NCBI GenBank assembly: GCA_019426215.1
Contig: CM033396.1
Span: 27,853,101-27,917,100, forward strand
Origin: Buddleja alternifolia
Lineage: Eukaryota; Streptophyta; Magnoliopsida; Lamiales; Scrophulariaceae
Length of the DNA: 64,000 nucleotides
Reading direction: 5' to 3'
The notes below the pieces were generated by a model that worked only from the letters and a program-made list of their open reading frames with translations, made no database searches and had not been told where the DNA came from. Below, piece by piece: positions 48,601-60,981 of this stretch. The position numbers and the translations under genes are program-made. Position 1 is the stretch's first letter; each line of letters begins with the position of its first letter.

Positions 48601-48960
48601 TCATTGTATATATACTTGAAAAAGTGGGAGTTCTTATATGATTATTTCACTATATGTAGATGATATTTTGCTTGCTGAAAATGATCTCACTAAATTATTG
48701 GAATTAAAGAATTGGTTAAATACAAAGTTTGAAATGAAAGATATGGGTGAAGCACATTGTGTTCTTGGAATAAAGATTACAAGAGATAGAAGTCAACGAA
48801 AATTAAGCTTGTCTCAAAACCTTATTTGGAAAATATTTTAAAGAAGTTTAAGATGGACTCTAGTAATCTCACAAATTTACCTATTCGTAAAGGAACAAAG
48901 TTATCGTAAAGTATGGCTCCTAAATCCGAAAAAGAAATTGAAGAGATGAAATCAAAACCA
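45662..48960 (+). pseudogene. Copia-4 gag-protease-integrase-RT, degenerate
   Basis: Gag starts MTSRAPSVELSKTERLNETN at 45662; the zinc knuckle CFKCGKPGHHQINC is at about 46445. Protease begins VAW, TGA (46579-46581), VDSASSRHV, with DSG changed to DSA. Integrase has LWHLRLGHINYNKMKKL, CESCLKGKMTRKSF, FITFTDDYSRY, RSDWGGEYMSG and YTPQQNGISERRNRT. RT has KARLVAKGFNQKEGIDYVET, MDVKMAFLNGELKEEIYMHQ, SLYGLKQSPRLWYYTFHNA and LYVDDILLAEND. Lesions: TAA at 46127, TGA at 46579, a frameshift in a G-rich run at 47570-47587, further breaks near 47900, TAG at 48167 and TGA at 48617. The frame stops at the Athila insertion site. Confidence 0.9.
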
Positions 48961-48964
48961 TAGG

Positions 48965-50880
48965 TGACACGCTAAAAGCTAACGTGCTATAATAGCAAGT
49001 GCTCTAGTCGTGTGTAGTAATAAAAGTGGACGAGAAGTCCGGATTGTCGAACCACAAGGACTTGAATTCTAGTTTAAGATTTTATAACAACAAAGATCAA
49101 AACAATAAAGGTAAAATGAGTGCGAAATGCGTAAGATAAGAACAAGGTTGAACAAATGATTTAAAACAAAATAGAAAGGGAGACTAAGGCACATGCTAGG
49201 TTCAAATTGATCAATTATACTTATAAAGATTCTCGTTGAAGGATTACGCTTATATTGTTATGGTGAGAGCTCCGAGGGTAGAGAATAACCGATGTCTCGC
49301 GTATAAACTCCTATGCTTAGATCGTGATTTTCCAAATATTCCTATCCGGAAATCTAACCACTAAACATGCATTAACGTACTAGAGTTCACTCGATTTGAA
49401 TCGAACAACTTCACCCGGGAATCTTTACCTATGTCTAGGGCAATTCCTCATTAGTTACGGGTCATGATGTGAATTTCTTGCACCCTAAGTCAATTTTCTC
49501 CCGAAATATTAACCTAGGCATAAGATTCTAACATATAGTGATCAAGTATATGCAAGATAGACAAAAACACAATTCACATCACATAACAATATAAGTATAA
49601 CCTCAACAATCATCTATTTTAAGCATATATCACAATTTGACCTTACATGGCCTTAGTCTTATGAATTTAGTTCATGATAGATATTATGAAAAACAATAAT
49701 GAATAAATACACATGTTCATAGACATGAATGAAATGAAAAGGCTATAAAAACTCCCTTTAATGTGATAGATGATGGCCCCTTGATTGGAGCTTCAATTCC
49801 TAGCTTTCTCCTCTTAGAATGATGAAGAATGGTGATGAATGAAGCTTGAGGACTGATTCCTCCTCCTCCTCTCCTCCAAGAATCTGAAATTGATAGTGAA
49901 TGATGAAGAGTATGGGTTCCCCCTCCTTTTATAGCCAAAATTCCACTAAAGTATGCATTAAGAATTCCCATTAAAGTTCCCCAATGAGAATTCCACCTAA
50001 GGTGATGCTTAAAGTTTGGCTTTTAAGATTCCAACCAGCTAAAAAATGTTGAACTTTCGGCCATTAAGAATTCCACCAAGCCTAACCATGTGAAAACTTC
50101 AACAAAACACATGCATGCTGCCATTTTCTTGCTTTCCAGCGCAGTCTTAGTATTTTCCTCATAAACTTCTCCAAAGATCTCCAAATTGGATGATTCAAGT
50201 CCCCATGTTCAGATAAAACGTAGATCTACAACTTTGAAGAAGGACATTTTGTCCAATTCGGTCTCTAAGTATACCTAAATTATGTTTCAACATGGAGGTT
50301 GTTTCTGATTTGGCGCCCATAAAGTAAATCTACCAAGAAACACACTTATGACAACCCCTCAACACATGTGATGAATTATGGCCAAAAGTGATTCTTACTC
50401 ATCATATAATGCTGGAATTTAGGCTGAAAAAGGAGTAACATTCGGATTATCCATGCCTAGGCATGACTAGGAAGGCGTTGGGGCGTATCCTGGCACATGT
50501 ACTTCTCTGTTCGGCGCAGCAATCGTATTTCCTTCACAATTATCTCTATAGACCTCCGATTTGGATGTTTCAAGTTCCCATTTGAAGCTAAGACATTCAT
50601 CTAAAACTTTGTAGAAGGAAACTTTGTCTAAGTCGGTCTCGAAATGTACGGAATTATCTCTCGAATGTGGTAGGAGATGCATAAACCGCCTAGGTGTTGA
50701 AAAACATGCTTGAACTTGTTTTGTACGTCGTTTTTCTTCCCTTTTCTTCATGTATTCTCATTTATTACCTGTATTCACTTAACACACCTATTAAATGCAA
50801 ATGTGACATGATTTAAGCAATAAGTGAATCCAAATCATAAGAATTACGGTCTTAAAAACACGTAAAAACACCTCTTATCA
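48965..50880 (-). repeat. Athila 3' LTR
   Basis: 1916 nt, nearly identical to 58052-59965. Contains a minus-strand TATA-like GCTATAAAAGGAGG near 49922-49935. Small open frames inside are fortuitous. Confidence 0.96.
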
Positions 50881-52529
50881 ACACCCCCAAACTTATCAAT
50901 TGCTCGACCTCGAGCAATAAGAGCTATAAGGCAAGACCAACATCATTCAATGGGAGAAAACAAAACAACTAACTAACTCACTTTCGTGGAGTAAACGATT
51001 GCACTTAGCGGGTGCAACAAGCCTTTAAACCTTTGAGTTACCTCAAAGGACGAGTTATAGTCTCGTGAGGGTTTGCATAAGATATACCCACAAAATCTAG
51101 CAAATTTTCAATCCCAACCGAATCAACACATCTCAATATGATCAACAAGAATGAATGGCATAAAATCAACCTTTTAAAGTTCACAAATATATATATACAT
51201 ATCAACTACTTTTGCTCATGTGACACCAATACTTGAAAAGACTCTCTAGGGTGTAGTGAAAAATAAATCTAAGGTATTATAGTCGAGAGGCATCCTTACC
51301 AAATTTTGGACATTAATCCCATATCTATCAACTTTCGATCAAACGCAAAGCACAAGAATTATAGAAAATCTCATAGCCATTTAAATTTCATTATCTCAAA
51401 CATTTAACTTTCAATTCATATGAAATTTCCATTGAAACTTCATTAAGGCTAGATCATGTGCAATATTTTATTCCATTAGGCTTTCTATGACACCCATGTA
51501 GCAAGCTTTAGACCAATGACTCCCAAACTAGATAGTTTTGGGGCATTAAGTGTAGAGACACTCCTAAGGATTTAATCACTCGAGTATCAAAGGCCACGAA
51601 ATAAAACTAGATCTTTTAAACAATTCACTTCTTTTGGCTTGAGCATAGCTCAAATTAGCATAATAGTACACTATATAGGTATGAAACTTTTCACCTCCGG
51701 TACGTATTAGCCTGACCACTTTTGGTCATGCCAAAATTCAACCTTTTCAATTCATTGTTAGCATATAAAATTACTACTCAACTTATAACTTTATGAGAAA
51801 TCTAAGTTAATATTTCTGGGAATAATTCCTTAAGTGTCTCAAGATGGTTATCCTCTCAACTCCTCTACCTTCGATTTAAGTGCATTGTGAATCATCTAAA
51901 GAATCAATTCTAGTCTAAGGTCTCCACGAGCAATTTCAAAGATATATATTCCATTAAATTCAAATTATTTCAAGAATTCATGCCATTTTTCCAAGTCAAT
52001 CAATTTCAATGCATCAATTGGAAGGACTAAAAATTTTCATGCTTGATTTTCTCAACAAAGATGCATATAAACATGATATCAAACAAACTTTCCCCAAATT
52101 CAAGTTAAAAATTAGGATTGCATTTTCAATATTCAAAATAGATACTCTTCTACCCCCAAACTTAAATTCAACATTGTCCCCAATGTTGTTACAACATGCA
52201 TACACAAAGGTAAAAGAACACTTACAACCAAGGATATTGAAGAACATCCTTAAGCTTCCAATGCATCCTTACAAAGTTTCTCCTCTTATCGAGTAAAATA
52301 AGAATCTCTAAAGGTGGGGTCCAAATGTGCATCATATCTAACACTTCAACTTAAACCACCAAGCATAAGAAAAACATACATGCCGAAAGTGCATGCTTGA
52401 ACACAATAAAAAGAAACAAACTAAACAAAACAAAAACGAAAGCAAAAAGAAAAGAAAACTTACAAACTTGGGTTGCCTCCCAAGAAGCGCTAGTTTAGAG
52501 TCGGTAGCTCGACTTGAGATAAAGAATCG
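50881..52529 (-). other. Athila non-coding region between integrase and 3' LTR
   Basis: About 1.65 kb. The polypurine tract GTTTGGGGGTGT (minus strand, 50892-50881) abuts the LTR. Athila elements often carry an env-like frame here; none is seen. A short stop-free stretch at 52247-52014 has no recognisable feature. Confidence 0.75.
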
Positions 52530-53960
52530 CTAAAGATCCTGGAGGGGAATGGTCACTTTATCCCTCGACCCGTCAATCCCAATGTAATGCTTTAACCTTT
52601 GGGCGTTTGTCATGAAGGTTCGTCCATTATCCGTTATAAGTTCAATGGCACCAGAAGCATACACACGAGATACAACAAATGGTCCCGACCATTTTGACTT
52701 GAGCTTCCCGGGAAAAAGTCGAAGGCGAGAATTGTATAGTAAAACCTTGTCTCCTTCATGAAATTCTCGGGGAATAATACGCTTATCATGCCATGTTTTC
52801 GTTCTCTCTTTGTAAAGCTTGGCGTTCTCATACGCTTGATGGCGCCATTCCTCAAGTTCGTGTAATTGGAGTAATCGCTTGGTACCTACGAGTTGAGAAT
52901 CAAAATTTAGAAATTTAATAGCCCAAAAAGCGCGATGTTCGAGCTCAACCGGTAAATGACATGCTTTTCCAAAGACAAGGCGATATGGGGACATGCCAAT
53001 CGGAGTTTTAAACGCGGTTCTATATGCCCACAAGGCGTCATCTAGTTTAAGGGACCAATCTTTTCTAGATGCGTTAACCGTTTTTTCAAGAATGCATTTA
53101 ATCTCCCGATTCGACACCTCCACTTGACCACTTGTTTGAGGATGATATGGGGTTGAGATTTTATGTCGTACCCCGTACTTGTTCAGTACGTGCTCGAATT
53201 GTTTGTTACAAAAATGGGTGCCCCCGTCACTAACGATTGCTCTAGGAGTTCCAAAACGAGTGAAAATCCTTTTTTTAAAAAATCGAGTAACCACCCGAGC
53301 ATCATTAGTTGGTAAAGCCTCAGCTTCGACCCATTTGGAGACATAGTCGACCGCAACAAGAATATACTTATTGGAACAAGAACTAGGGAAGGGTCCCATA
53401 AAATCAATACCCCATACATCAAATAGTTCACATTCAAGCATGTTATTCAATGGCATTTCGTGTCTTTTAGAGATGTTACCTGTTCGTTGACACCTATCAC
53501 AAGATTGAACATACAAGAATGCATCTTTAGAAAGAGTAGGCCAAAAGAAACCTGATTGAAGCACTTTAGCCACTGTTTTAGAGGGTCCAAAGTGACCACC
53601 TACCGACATATCATGACAATGGGCGAGAATTGATGCTATTTCCTCCTCGGGGATACATCGTCGAATGAGGCCATCTGCACAAATCTTAAATAGATATGGT
53701 TCGTCCCACAAATATCGCTTCACATCAAATAAGAATTTCTTCTTTTGATGATAAGTGATATCCGGAGGAAGAACTCCCGTGACAAGATAATTTGCATAAT
53801 TGGCATACCAAGGAGTATCATTATGAAGTATAGCATACAATTGCTCATCGGGAAACTCCTCACAAATAGGTTTATCAAACACGCACTCAGGCTTAGGAAT
53901 CTCTATCCTAGACAAGTGGTCGGCAACAACATTTTCTACTCCTTTCTTATCCTTAATTTC
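52530..53960 (-). pseudogene. Athila integrase
   Basis: One open frame (Met at 53915, with [11 protein letters not shown] just upstream in the same frame). The zinc HHCC region has [16 protein letters not shown] and [18 protein letters not shown]. The core shows [12 protein letters not shown] (first Asp), [15 protein letters not shown] (second Asp) and [19 protein letters not shown] (Glu). The C-terminal part has [20 protein letters not shown], the GPF-type end. All catalytic residues are present. It is out of frame with RT because of a one-base loss near 54017, so it would not be made as part of the polyprotein. Confidence 0.93.
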
Positions 53961-55483
53961 TATGTCAAATTCTTGAAGAAGTAAAATCCACCTAATGAGT
54001 CTAGGTTTGGCATCTTTTTGGCAAGCAAGTATTTTAATGCGGAGTGATCAGTGTACACAATTACTTTATTCAAAATGAGATAAGCATGGAATTTGTCAAA
54101 TGCAAATACTATGGCTAGTAATTCTTTTTCCGTGGTTGCGTAATTCATTTGTGCATCATTTAAAGTCTTACTAGCATAGTAGATGGTTCGAAATACCTTA
54201 TCCTTCCTTTGGCCAAGGACTGCACCCACCGCGGTGTCACTAGCATCACACATCAATTCGAAGGGCAAACTCCAATCGGGAGGTGCCATGATGGGAGCAG
54301 ATATCAATAGCTCCTTAAGAGTGATGAAGGCCTGTAAACAAAGGGAATCAAAATTGAATGGTGCATCTTTGACAAGAAAGTTAGATAACGGCTTTGCAAT
54401 TTTGGAAATTTTTTTGATAAATCGCCTATAGAAGCCGGCATGACCAAGAAAGCTCCTCACGGCTTTCACCGATGTAGGTGGAGGAAGCTTTTCTATTACC
54501 TCAATCTTGGCTTGGTCCACTTCAATCCCTTTTTCGGAGATTTTGTGACCTAGCACAATACCTTCCCGGACCATAAAATGACATTTTTCCCAATTCAAAA
54601 CAAGATTTGTTTCCTCACAGCGTTTTAGAACACGGTCCAAATGATCAAGACATGTGTTAAATGAGGTTCCAAAAACAGAAAAATCATCCATAAAAATCTC
54701 AAGGAATTCTTCAACCATGTCATGAAAGATCGTCATCATACATCGTTGAAATGTGGCCGGGGCATTGCATAATCCAAACGGCATCCGCCTATAAGCAAAC
54801 GTGCCATAGGGACAAGTGAAAGTTGTTTTCTCTTGGTCCTCGGGGGCTATGGCAATTTGGTTATAGCCGGAATATCCATCTAGAAAACAATAAAAATCAT
54901 GTCCGGCTAACCTTTCAAGCATTTGGTCAATGAATGGGAGGGGGAAATGGTCCTTACGAGTGGCATCATTTAACTTGCGATAATCTATACACACACGCCA
55001 CCCGGTAAGCATTCGAGTAGGGATTAATTCATTGTTCGCATTTTCTATCACAGTTATTCCGCCCTTCTTGGGTACTACTTGAGTCGGGCTTACCCATGCA
55101 CTATCAGAGATAGGATAGATTATACCTGCATCGAGTAGTTTTATAACCTCTTTCTTTACCACCTCTTGTATTTGTGGATTTGACCGTCTTTGTGGTTGGC
55201 GTGTAGGTTTTGCGGACTCCTCCATGAGTATTTTGTGCATGCACACCGCTGGACTTATGCCTTTTATATCCGCAATTTTCCACCCGAAGGCCTTTTTGTT
55301 GGCCTTCAATACTCTCATGAGTTGCTCCTCCTGTTCTCCTGTCAAAGAAGATGAGATAATTAAAGGTAGAGTCTCATTATCATTTAAAAATATGTATTTC
55401 AAATGTAATGGTAATAGTTTAAGCTCAAGGATAGGGGCCTCTTCGATAGAAGGGCGAGGAGGAGCCAAGAGTGATCTTTCTAA
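53960..55483 (-). pseudogene. Athila reverse transcriptase and RNase H
   Basis: Open from just after a TAA at 55486-55484 (the frame reads IGAK, stop, LERSLLAPPRPS). RT: LLDAGIIYPISDSAWVSPTQ, WRVCIDYRKLNDATRKDHFP, YGTFAYRRMPFGLCNAPATF and IFMDDFSVFG (YMDD equivalent FMDD). RNase H: FELMCDASDTAVGAVLGQ, TEKELLAIVFAFDKF and [12 protein letters not shown]. The frame then shifts at [10 protein letters not shown] near 54017, where LAKKDAKPRL would be usual for the family. Catalytic residues are intact. Only about 1.5 kb of open frame remains usable. Confidence 0.94.
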
Positions 55484-56560
55484 TTATTTAGCTCCAATGA
55501 CGTGGTAAAAATGTGGCTTCTCTATGCTAAACATGGTTTCCAATTGTTCTTCACTCGCTGAATCGACATCCATAGATTTGGAAAGACATGTCTCCAATGG
55601 GTCGTCTACCATTTGTGCCTGAAAAGTCTCATCAATCAACATATCAAATACATCGATGCGTAGACATGAGTCAGGATCACATGGGTGTTTAAGCACTTTA
55701 AAAACATCAAAGGTGACCTTTTCATCTCCCACATTTAAGGTTAGCTTACCATTGGCAATATCGATTACCGCCTTACCAGTGGCTAGGAATGGTCTTCCTA
55801 GGATCAGGGGTACCTCAACATCTTCCTCCATATCAAGAACCACAAAGTCAACCGGGAAGTAGAATTTGTCGACTTGAACGATTACATCTTCGATTATTCC
55901 CCGTGGTCTCTTGATTGATCTATCGGCAAGTTGGAGGCTCATTGAAGTCGGCTTTGGGTTACCAAGGCCCAACTTTTTGAAAAGAGAGTACGGGAGGAGG
56001 TTAATGCTAGCTCCCGAGTCGCACAAAACTTTTTCGAAGGATAATGGCCCAATTGTGCAAGGAATAGTGAGACTCCCAGGGTCTTCAAGTTTCATTGGTA
56101 ATTTATTAAGCAATACGGCGGAGCATTCCTCGGTTAGGCACACCGTTTCGTTTTCCTCCCACTTTTGTTTGTTGGACAAAATATCCTTGAAAAATTTCAC
56201 GTAATTTGGCATTTGTAAAATTGCGTCTATAAATGGAATATTAATCCTAACCTCACGAAGTATTGCTAAGATTCGAAGGAAACTTGGATCCATCTCCTTT
56301 TTTTTCTTTCTATGTGCATTAGGAAATGGCAGACGGACCTCGATGGGAGGATGCGTTGGAGTTGAAGAGTCCGCTGTGGAGGGTTCAGGAGGTGGCGCCT
56401 GGGCGCGACGATCGGCGCCAGGGTGCTGGGTCTCGGGCGCCTGAGCGTGATCATCGGGACGCTCGGGCGAGCAATTGCGAAGCATTCGTTCACTGTGGGT
56501 TGATTCCGGCGCCTGGGCGTTCTCATCGGGGTGCTCGGGCGCGGAAATGAGAACAACATC
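55484..56560 (-). pseudogene. Athila protease region
   Basis: Frame includes ITLRSGKQIVNDVVLISAPE after gag, a Pro-rich and GC-rich linker (QAPPPEPSTADSSTPTHPP), NVKF-like spacer sequence, and the aspartic protease motif VLCDSGASINLLPYSLFKKL with EVPLILGRPFLATG, the second typical retropepsin segment. It ends at the TAA at 55486-55484. The linker (about 56350-56560) has much higher GC than its surroundings. Confidence 0.9.
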
Positions 56561-56583
56561 ATTGACTATCTGTTTGCCACTTC

Positions 56584-57891
56584 TTAAGGTGATGGCGTGG
56601 CATTGCTCCTTCGGGTTTTTTTCTGTGTCACTTGGTAAAGTTCCCGGGCTCTCTCGCTGATCGCCTTTGCCATTTGACCCATTTGTGTCTTTAAATCCTT
56701 CATGTCCATCATTATATCCTTCATCATAGTACGGAGTTCGTTGATTGCTGAATCCGATTTCTTTATTTGTTCATCGAGACGCTCTTCGGTTGTAAGAGGT
56801 CTTATTTGCCTTTGTATATGAGGATTACCTTGCCTTTGAGCTTGGTTATTGTTGAATGGGGGCCTTGGTGCTTGATAGACGCCGGGATGGGCATTTTGTG
56901 CCGGATTGGGCCTCCTTGGAAAATTTTCGGGCACATGGAAGTTCAATTGAGGTCGATTGGCATTTCCAACATAGTTTACATTGCCAACCATTGTTTCCAA
57001 AGCAACTTCTTCGCCCAACTCTTGAACACAAGCAATCTTTTTTGTGGGTGTGATTTCTTCATCATCGGGATAGAGTTCATCTTCTCGGGCTAATTGCTCA
57101 ATCTTGTCCCACACACTTTGGCAATCGAGCCCAAGGAGATCACCACCGGCGCCGGCATTGAGCCTATTTCGGATGCGCGAACGGACTCCATCATGGAATC
57201 GTAATACTTGCTCGCTCAATCTTAGGTTGTGATCCGGACATTTTCGGAGCATGTTTTTATATCTAGCCCATGCCTCGGCTAAGGACTCATGATTCCCCTG
57301 CTTAAACTCCTTAATGTTGCTCCTTAGCTCATTGATTTTGGAGGGTGGAAAGAATTTGCTCAAAAAGGCATCGACCAATTGTCCCCATGTTGTGATGGAT
57401 TGGGGTGGTAGAGATTTGTACCACATGGTCGCCCTTTCCTTTAATGAGAAGTGGAAGACTCTTAGACGAATTGCATCGAGATCCCGTGGATGAAATTGGG
57501 TAGTCATGAGAGTATCGTCTAAAGTCTCCAAATGCTCATGAGGTGATTCATGGGGCTCTCCATAGAAGGGTTCGCTTTGCACCATGCTAAAGATGTGTGA
57601 CGGAATGTGATAATTTGGTGCAAAGAAATTTGGAAAGACTACGGGCCCCGGTATAGTGTGGACCCTTGGAGGTAGACTTTCCCGGACCGATGGAAGTCTT
57701 TGAGGAGGTGCCGGTTGCATAGCTTGGAATAGATTTTGCAACCATTCCCTGTTTTTCGGGAGATTTATGTCGGGAAAATTCCCATTTGGATTTAGATTGT
57801 CGGCCATTTCTCGAGCGCGTCTACTAGATCGAAGAACACGCTCTATCTCCGGCTCAAAATTGTATAGAGGCTCATTAGAAGAGCGGGTCAT
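56584..57891 (-). pseudogene. Athila gag
   Basis: Starts MTRSSNEPLYNFEPEIERVL at 57891 (an upstream in-frame Met at 57924 is less likely). The Retrotrans_gag domain contains LRVFHFSLKERATMWYKSLP, TWGQLVDAFLSKFFPPSKIN and SLAEAWARYKNMLRKCPDHN. The C-terminal coiled part has DSAINELRTMMKDIMMDMKD. A run of seven A at about 56624 (minus strand ACAGAAAAAAACCC) is where the frame leaves the protease frame: the -1 frame reads TEKNPKEQCHAITLRSGK, the family continuation. A one-base indel in the run is the simplest cause. Confidence 0.9.
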
Positions 57892-58028
57892 GCACCACAA
57901 ATTACACCTAACAATTAAACACAAAAAAACAAAATTAGAATAATAAAATAAAAGAAAGGTTAGAAATAAACGAAGAACTAAGAATTATGAAAATTTAAAC
58001 GAAAAATCAAAAACTAAAATGAACAAGT

Positions 58029-58045
58029 CCCCGACAACGGCGCCA
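58029..58045 (-). other. Athila primer binding site (tRNA-Asp)
   Basis: Minus strand TGGCGCCGTTGTCGGGG, complementary to the 3' end of plant tRNA-Asp with one mismatch, six bases inside the 5' LTR. Confidence 0.88.
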
Positions 58046-58051
58046 AAAACT

Positions 58052-59965
58052 TGACACGCTAAAAGCTAACGTGCTATAATAGCAAGTGCACTAGTCGTGT
58101 GTAGTAATAAAAGTGGACGAGAAGTCCGGATTGTCGAACCACAAGGACTTGAATTCTAGTTTAAGATTTTAAAACAACAAAGATCAAAACAATAAAGGTA
58201 AAATGAGTGTGAAATGCGTAAGATAAGAACAAGGTTGAACAAATGATTTAAAACAAAATAGAAAGGGAGACTAAGGCACATGCTAGGTTCAAATTGATCA
58301 ATTATACTTATAAAGATTCTCGTTGAAGGATTACGCTTATATTGTTATGGTGAGAGCTCCGAGGGTAGAGAATAACCGATGTCTCGCGTATAAACTCCTA
58401 TGCTTAGATCGTGATTTTCCAAATATTCCTATCTGGAAATCTAACCACTAAACATGCATTAACGTACTAGAGTTCACTCGATTTGAATCGAACAACTTCA
58501 CCCGGGAATCTTTACCTATGTCTAGGGCAATTCCTCATTAGTTACGGGTCATGATGTGAATTTCTTGCACCCTAAGTCAATTTTCTCCCGAAATATTAAC
58601 CTAGGCATAAGATTCTAACATATAGTGATCAAGTATATGCAAGATAGACAAAAACACAATTCACATCACATAACAATATAAGTATAACCTCAACAATCAT
58701 CTATTATAAGCATATATCACAATTTGACCTTACATGGCCTTAGTCTTATGAATTTAGTTCATGATAGATATTATGAAAAACAATAATGAATAAATACACA
58801 TGTTCATAGACATGAATGAAATGAAAAGGCTATAAAAACTCCCTCTAATGTGATAGATGATGGCCCTTGATTGGAGCTTCAATTCCTAGCTTTCTCCTCT
58901 TAGAATGATGAAGAATGGTGATGAATGAAGCTTGAGGACTGATTCCTCCTCCTCCTTTCCTCCAAGAATCTGAAATTGATAGTGAATGATGAAGAGTATG
59001 GGTTCCCCCTCCTTTTATAGCAAAAAATTCCACTAAAGTATGCATTAAGAATTCCCATTAAAGTTCCCCAATGAGAATTCCACCTAAGGTGATGCTTAAA
59101 GTTTGGCTTTTAAGATTCCAACCAGCTAAAAAATGTTGAACTTTCGGCCATTAAGAATTCCACCAAGCATAACCATGTGAAAACTTCAACAAAACACATG
59201 CATGCTGCCATTTTCTTGCTTTCCAGCGCAGTCTTAGTATTTTCCTCATAAACTTCTCCACAGATCTCCAAATTGGATGATTCAAGTCCCCATGTTCAGA
59301 TAAAACGTAGATCTACAACTTTGCAGAAGGACATTTTGTCCAATTCGGTCTCTAAGTATACCTAAATTACGTTTCAACATGGAGGTTGTTTCTGATTTGG
59401 CGCCCATAAAGTAAATCTACCAAGAAACACACTTATGACAACCCCTCAACACATGTGATGAATTATGGCCAAAAGTGATTCTTACCATCATATAATGCTG
59501 GAATTTAGGCTGAAAAGGAGTAACATTCGGACTATCCATGCCTAGGCATGACTAGGAGGGCGTTGGGGCGTATCCTGGCACATGTACTTCTCTGTTCGGC
59601 GCAGCAATCGTATTTCCTTCACAATTATCTCTATAGACCTCCGATTTGAATGTTTAAAGTTCCCATTTGAAGCTAAGACATTCATCTAAAACTTTGTAGA
59701 AGGAAACTTTGTCTAAGTCGGTCTCGAAATGTACGGAATTATCGCTCGAATGTGGTAGGAGATGCATAAACCGCCTAGGTGTTGAAAAACATGCTTGAAC
59801 TTGTTTTGTACATCGTTTTTCTTCCCTTTTCTTCATGTATTCTCATTTATTACCTGTATTCACTTAACACACCTATTAAATGCAAATGTGACATGATTTA
59901 AGCAATAAGTGAATCCAAATCATAAGAATTACGGTCTTAAAAACACGTAAGAACACCTCTTATCA
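58052..59965 (-). repeat. Athila 5' LTR
   Basis: 1914 nt, bounded by TGATAAGAGG and AGCGTGTCA on the minus strand. About 23 single-site differences from the 3' LTR by eye, including several one-base indels. Confidence 0.96.
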
Positions 59966-59970
59966 ATAGG

Positions 59971-60514
59971 CTGAACTTGTTGGAAGTCTAATGTATGCAA
60001 TGTTGTGCACTAGACCCGATTTTTGTTATGTTGTTGGCTTGATAAGTAGATGCCAATGCTGATTTTGCGGGTGATATCGATGATAGAAAATCCGCTAGTG
60101 GCTATGTTTTTATTTTTGGTGGTGGAGCTATATCATGGTCTAGCAAAAAGCAAACATGTATTGCTAAAAGTACAATGGAAGCGGAATATATTGCTTGTAG
60201 TAAAGTTGTTTCTGAAGCTGTTTGGATAAAATGGTTCTTAGATGCTTTAAATATCTATGATATAATAGATAGACCTATTCATTTGTTGTGTGATAACATG
60301 GCTGCGATAAAAAACCATTAAAAATGGGGAAATCAAGCCAAAAGGTAAGCATATTGAGTTGCAATATCATTATTTGAATGACATGGTTCAAAAAGAACAC
60401 GTTGATGTTGAATATGTTGGTACAAAAGATATGATTGCAGATCCTTTGACAAAACCAATTGCAAGTGAAGAATTCATGAGACATATTCGTGCAATGGGTT
60501 TAAGAGATGATTGA
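59971..60514 (+). pseudogene. Copia-4 RNase H, continuing after the Athila insertion
   Basis: Plus-strand blocks: AELVGSLMYAMLCTRPDFCY, a break, [48 protein letters not shown], a break, KHIELQYHYLNDMVQKEHVD, DMIADPLTKPIASEEF, ending GLRDD and TGA at 60512-60514. The CDN and DPLTKP signatures mark Copia RNase H. It joins 48960 across the ATAGG duplication. AAGTGGAAGA just before the 3' LTR may be the polypurine tract. Confidence 0.88.
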
Positions 60515-60543
60515 TTGACTAGAGCTTGTAACCAAGTGGAAGA

Positions 60544-60981
60544 TGTTGAATATTATTGTGATATTAATAATGTGGCTAAAAGCCCTAGTCAAATACCTTG
60601 TAATATTTATAAAATATGATTTTGGGTTGAATCTTTTTTAATTAGATTGGGTATCTTAATTAAAGAGATTCATCAAATAGTGAAATACCAAGTCGAATCC
60701 TATTTGGAGCATGTGCCTAATTGAGTGCAGGGAGTTGAGGCTAATTATCTGGTGGTTGAGAGATATATGTGATATTTTCCAACGTATAGTCAAACTTGGA
60801 GTATTATAAAATGAGTGAAAATCTCTCAATACTGAGATGTTAAAAAACCCAATGTGAAAAGCCAAGAAGGCAAAAATCCAACTCTTCTGCATTTATAATT
60901 TTTTCTAGCAAAAGGCCATCTCCCCAATTTTTGATTATTATTCTTTATCAATAAAAATTCTTGATTCGATTTTTTTCTACA
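60544..60981 (+). repeat. Copia-4 3' LTR
   Basis: 438 nt, TGTTGAATATTATTG to TTTCTACA, followed by the target duplication ATTAC. It keeps the 59 nt missing from the 5' LTR. Confidence 0.95.

Larger units (their letters stand above)
48965..59965 (-). mobile_element. Athila-type Gypsy retrotransposon, full length
   Basis: 11,001 nt, LTRs 48965-50880 and 58052-59965, perfect target duplication ATAGG (48960-48964 and 59966-59970). Minus orientation: LTR TGATAAGAGG...GCGTGTCA. The PBS matches tRNA-Asp. Order gag, protease, RT, RNase H, integrase is Ty3-Gypsy, and the integrase sequence [13 protein letters not shown] plus the tRNA-Asp primer point to the Athila lineage. By eye the LTRs differ at about 23 sites in 1915 nt. 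The polyprotein has one nonsense codon and two frame breaks. No env-like frame was found between integrase and the 3' LTR. Confidence 0.96.
44812..60981 (+). mobile_element. Copia-4: Copia element interrupted by the Athila insertion
   Basis: Left LTR 44812-45190 and right LTR 60544-60981 both start TGTTGAATATTATTG and end TTTCTACA. The target duplication ATTAC (44807-44811 and 60982-60986) is perfect. PBS TGGCATTAGAGCC at 45192-45204 is a variant of the initiator tRNA-Met site. Plus-strand gag, protease, integrase, RT and RNase H follow, broken by several stops and by the 11.0 kb Athila insertion after 48964. Without that insert it is about 5.2 kb, a normal Copia length. The LTRs differ at about 16 positions plus one 59-nt indel. 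Confidence 0.96.

Noticed and set aside
49717..50751. Minus-strand frames in the Athila LTRs (also at 58845-59836)
   Set aside because: They occur inside both LTR copies and end without domain features.
50881..52529. Env-like gene of the Athila element
   Set aside because: No long frame, signal peptide or transmembrane pattern is present; the longest stop-free stretch is about 80 codons without features.
54183..56660. Plus-strand frames across the Athila gag-pol region
   Set aside because: They are shadows of the minus-strand polyprotein.
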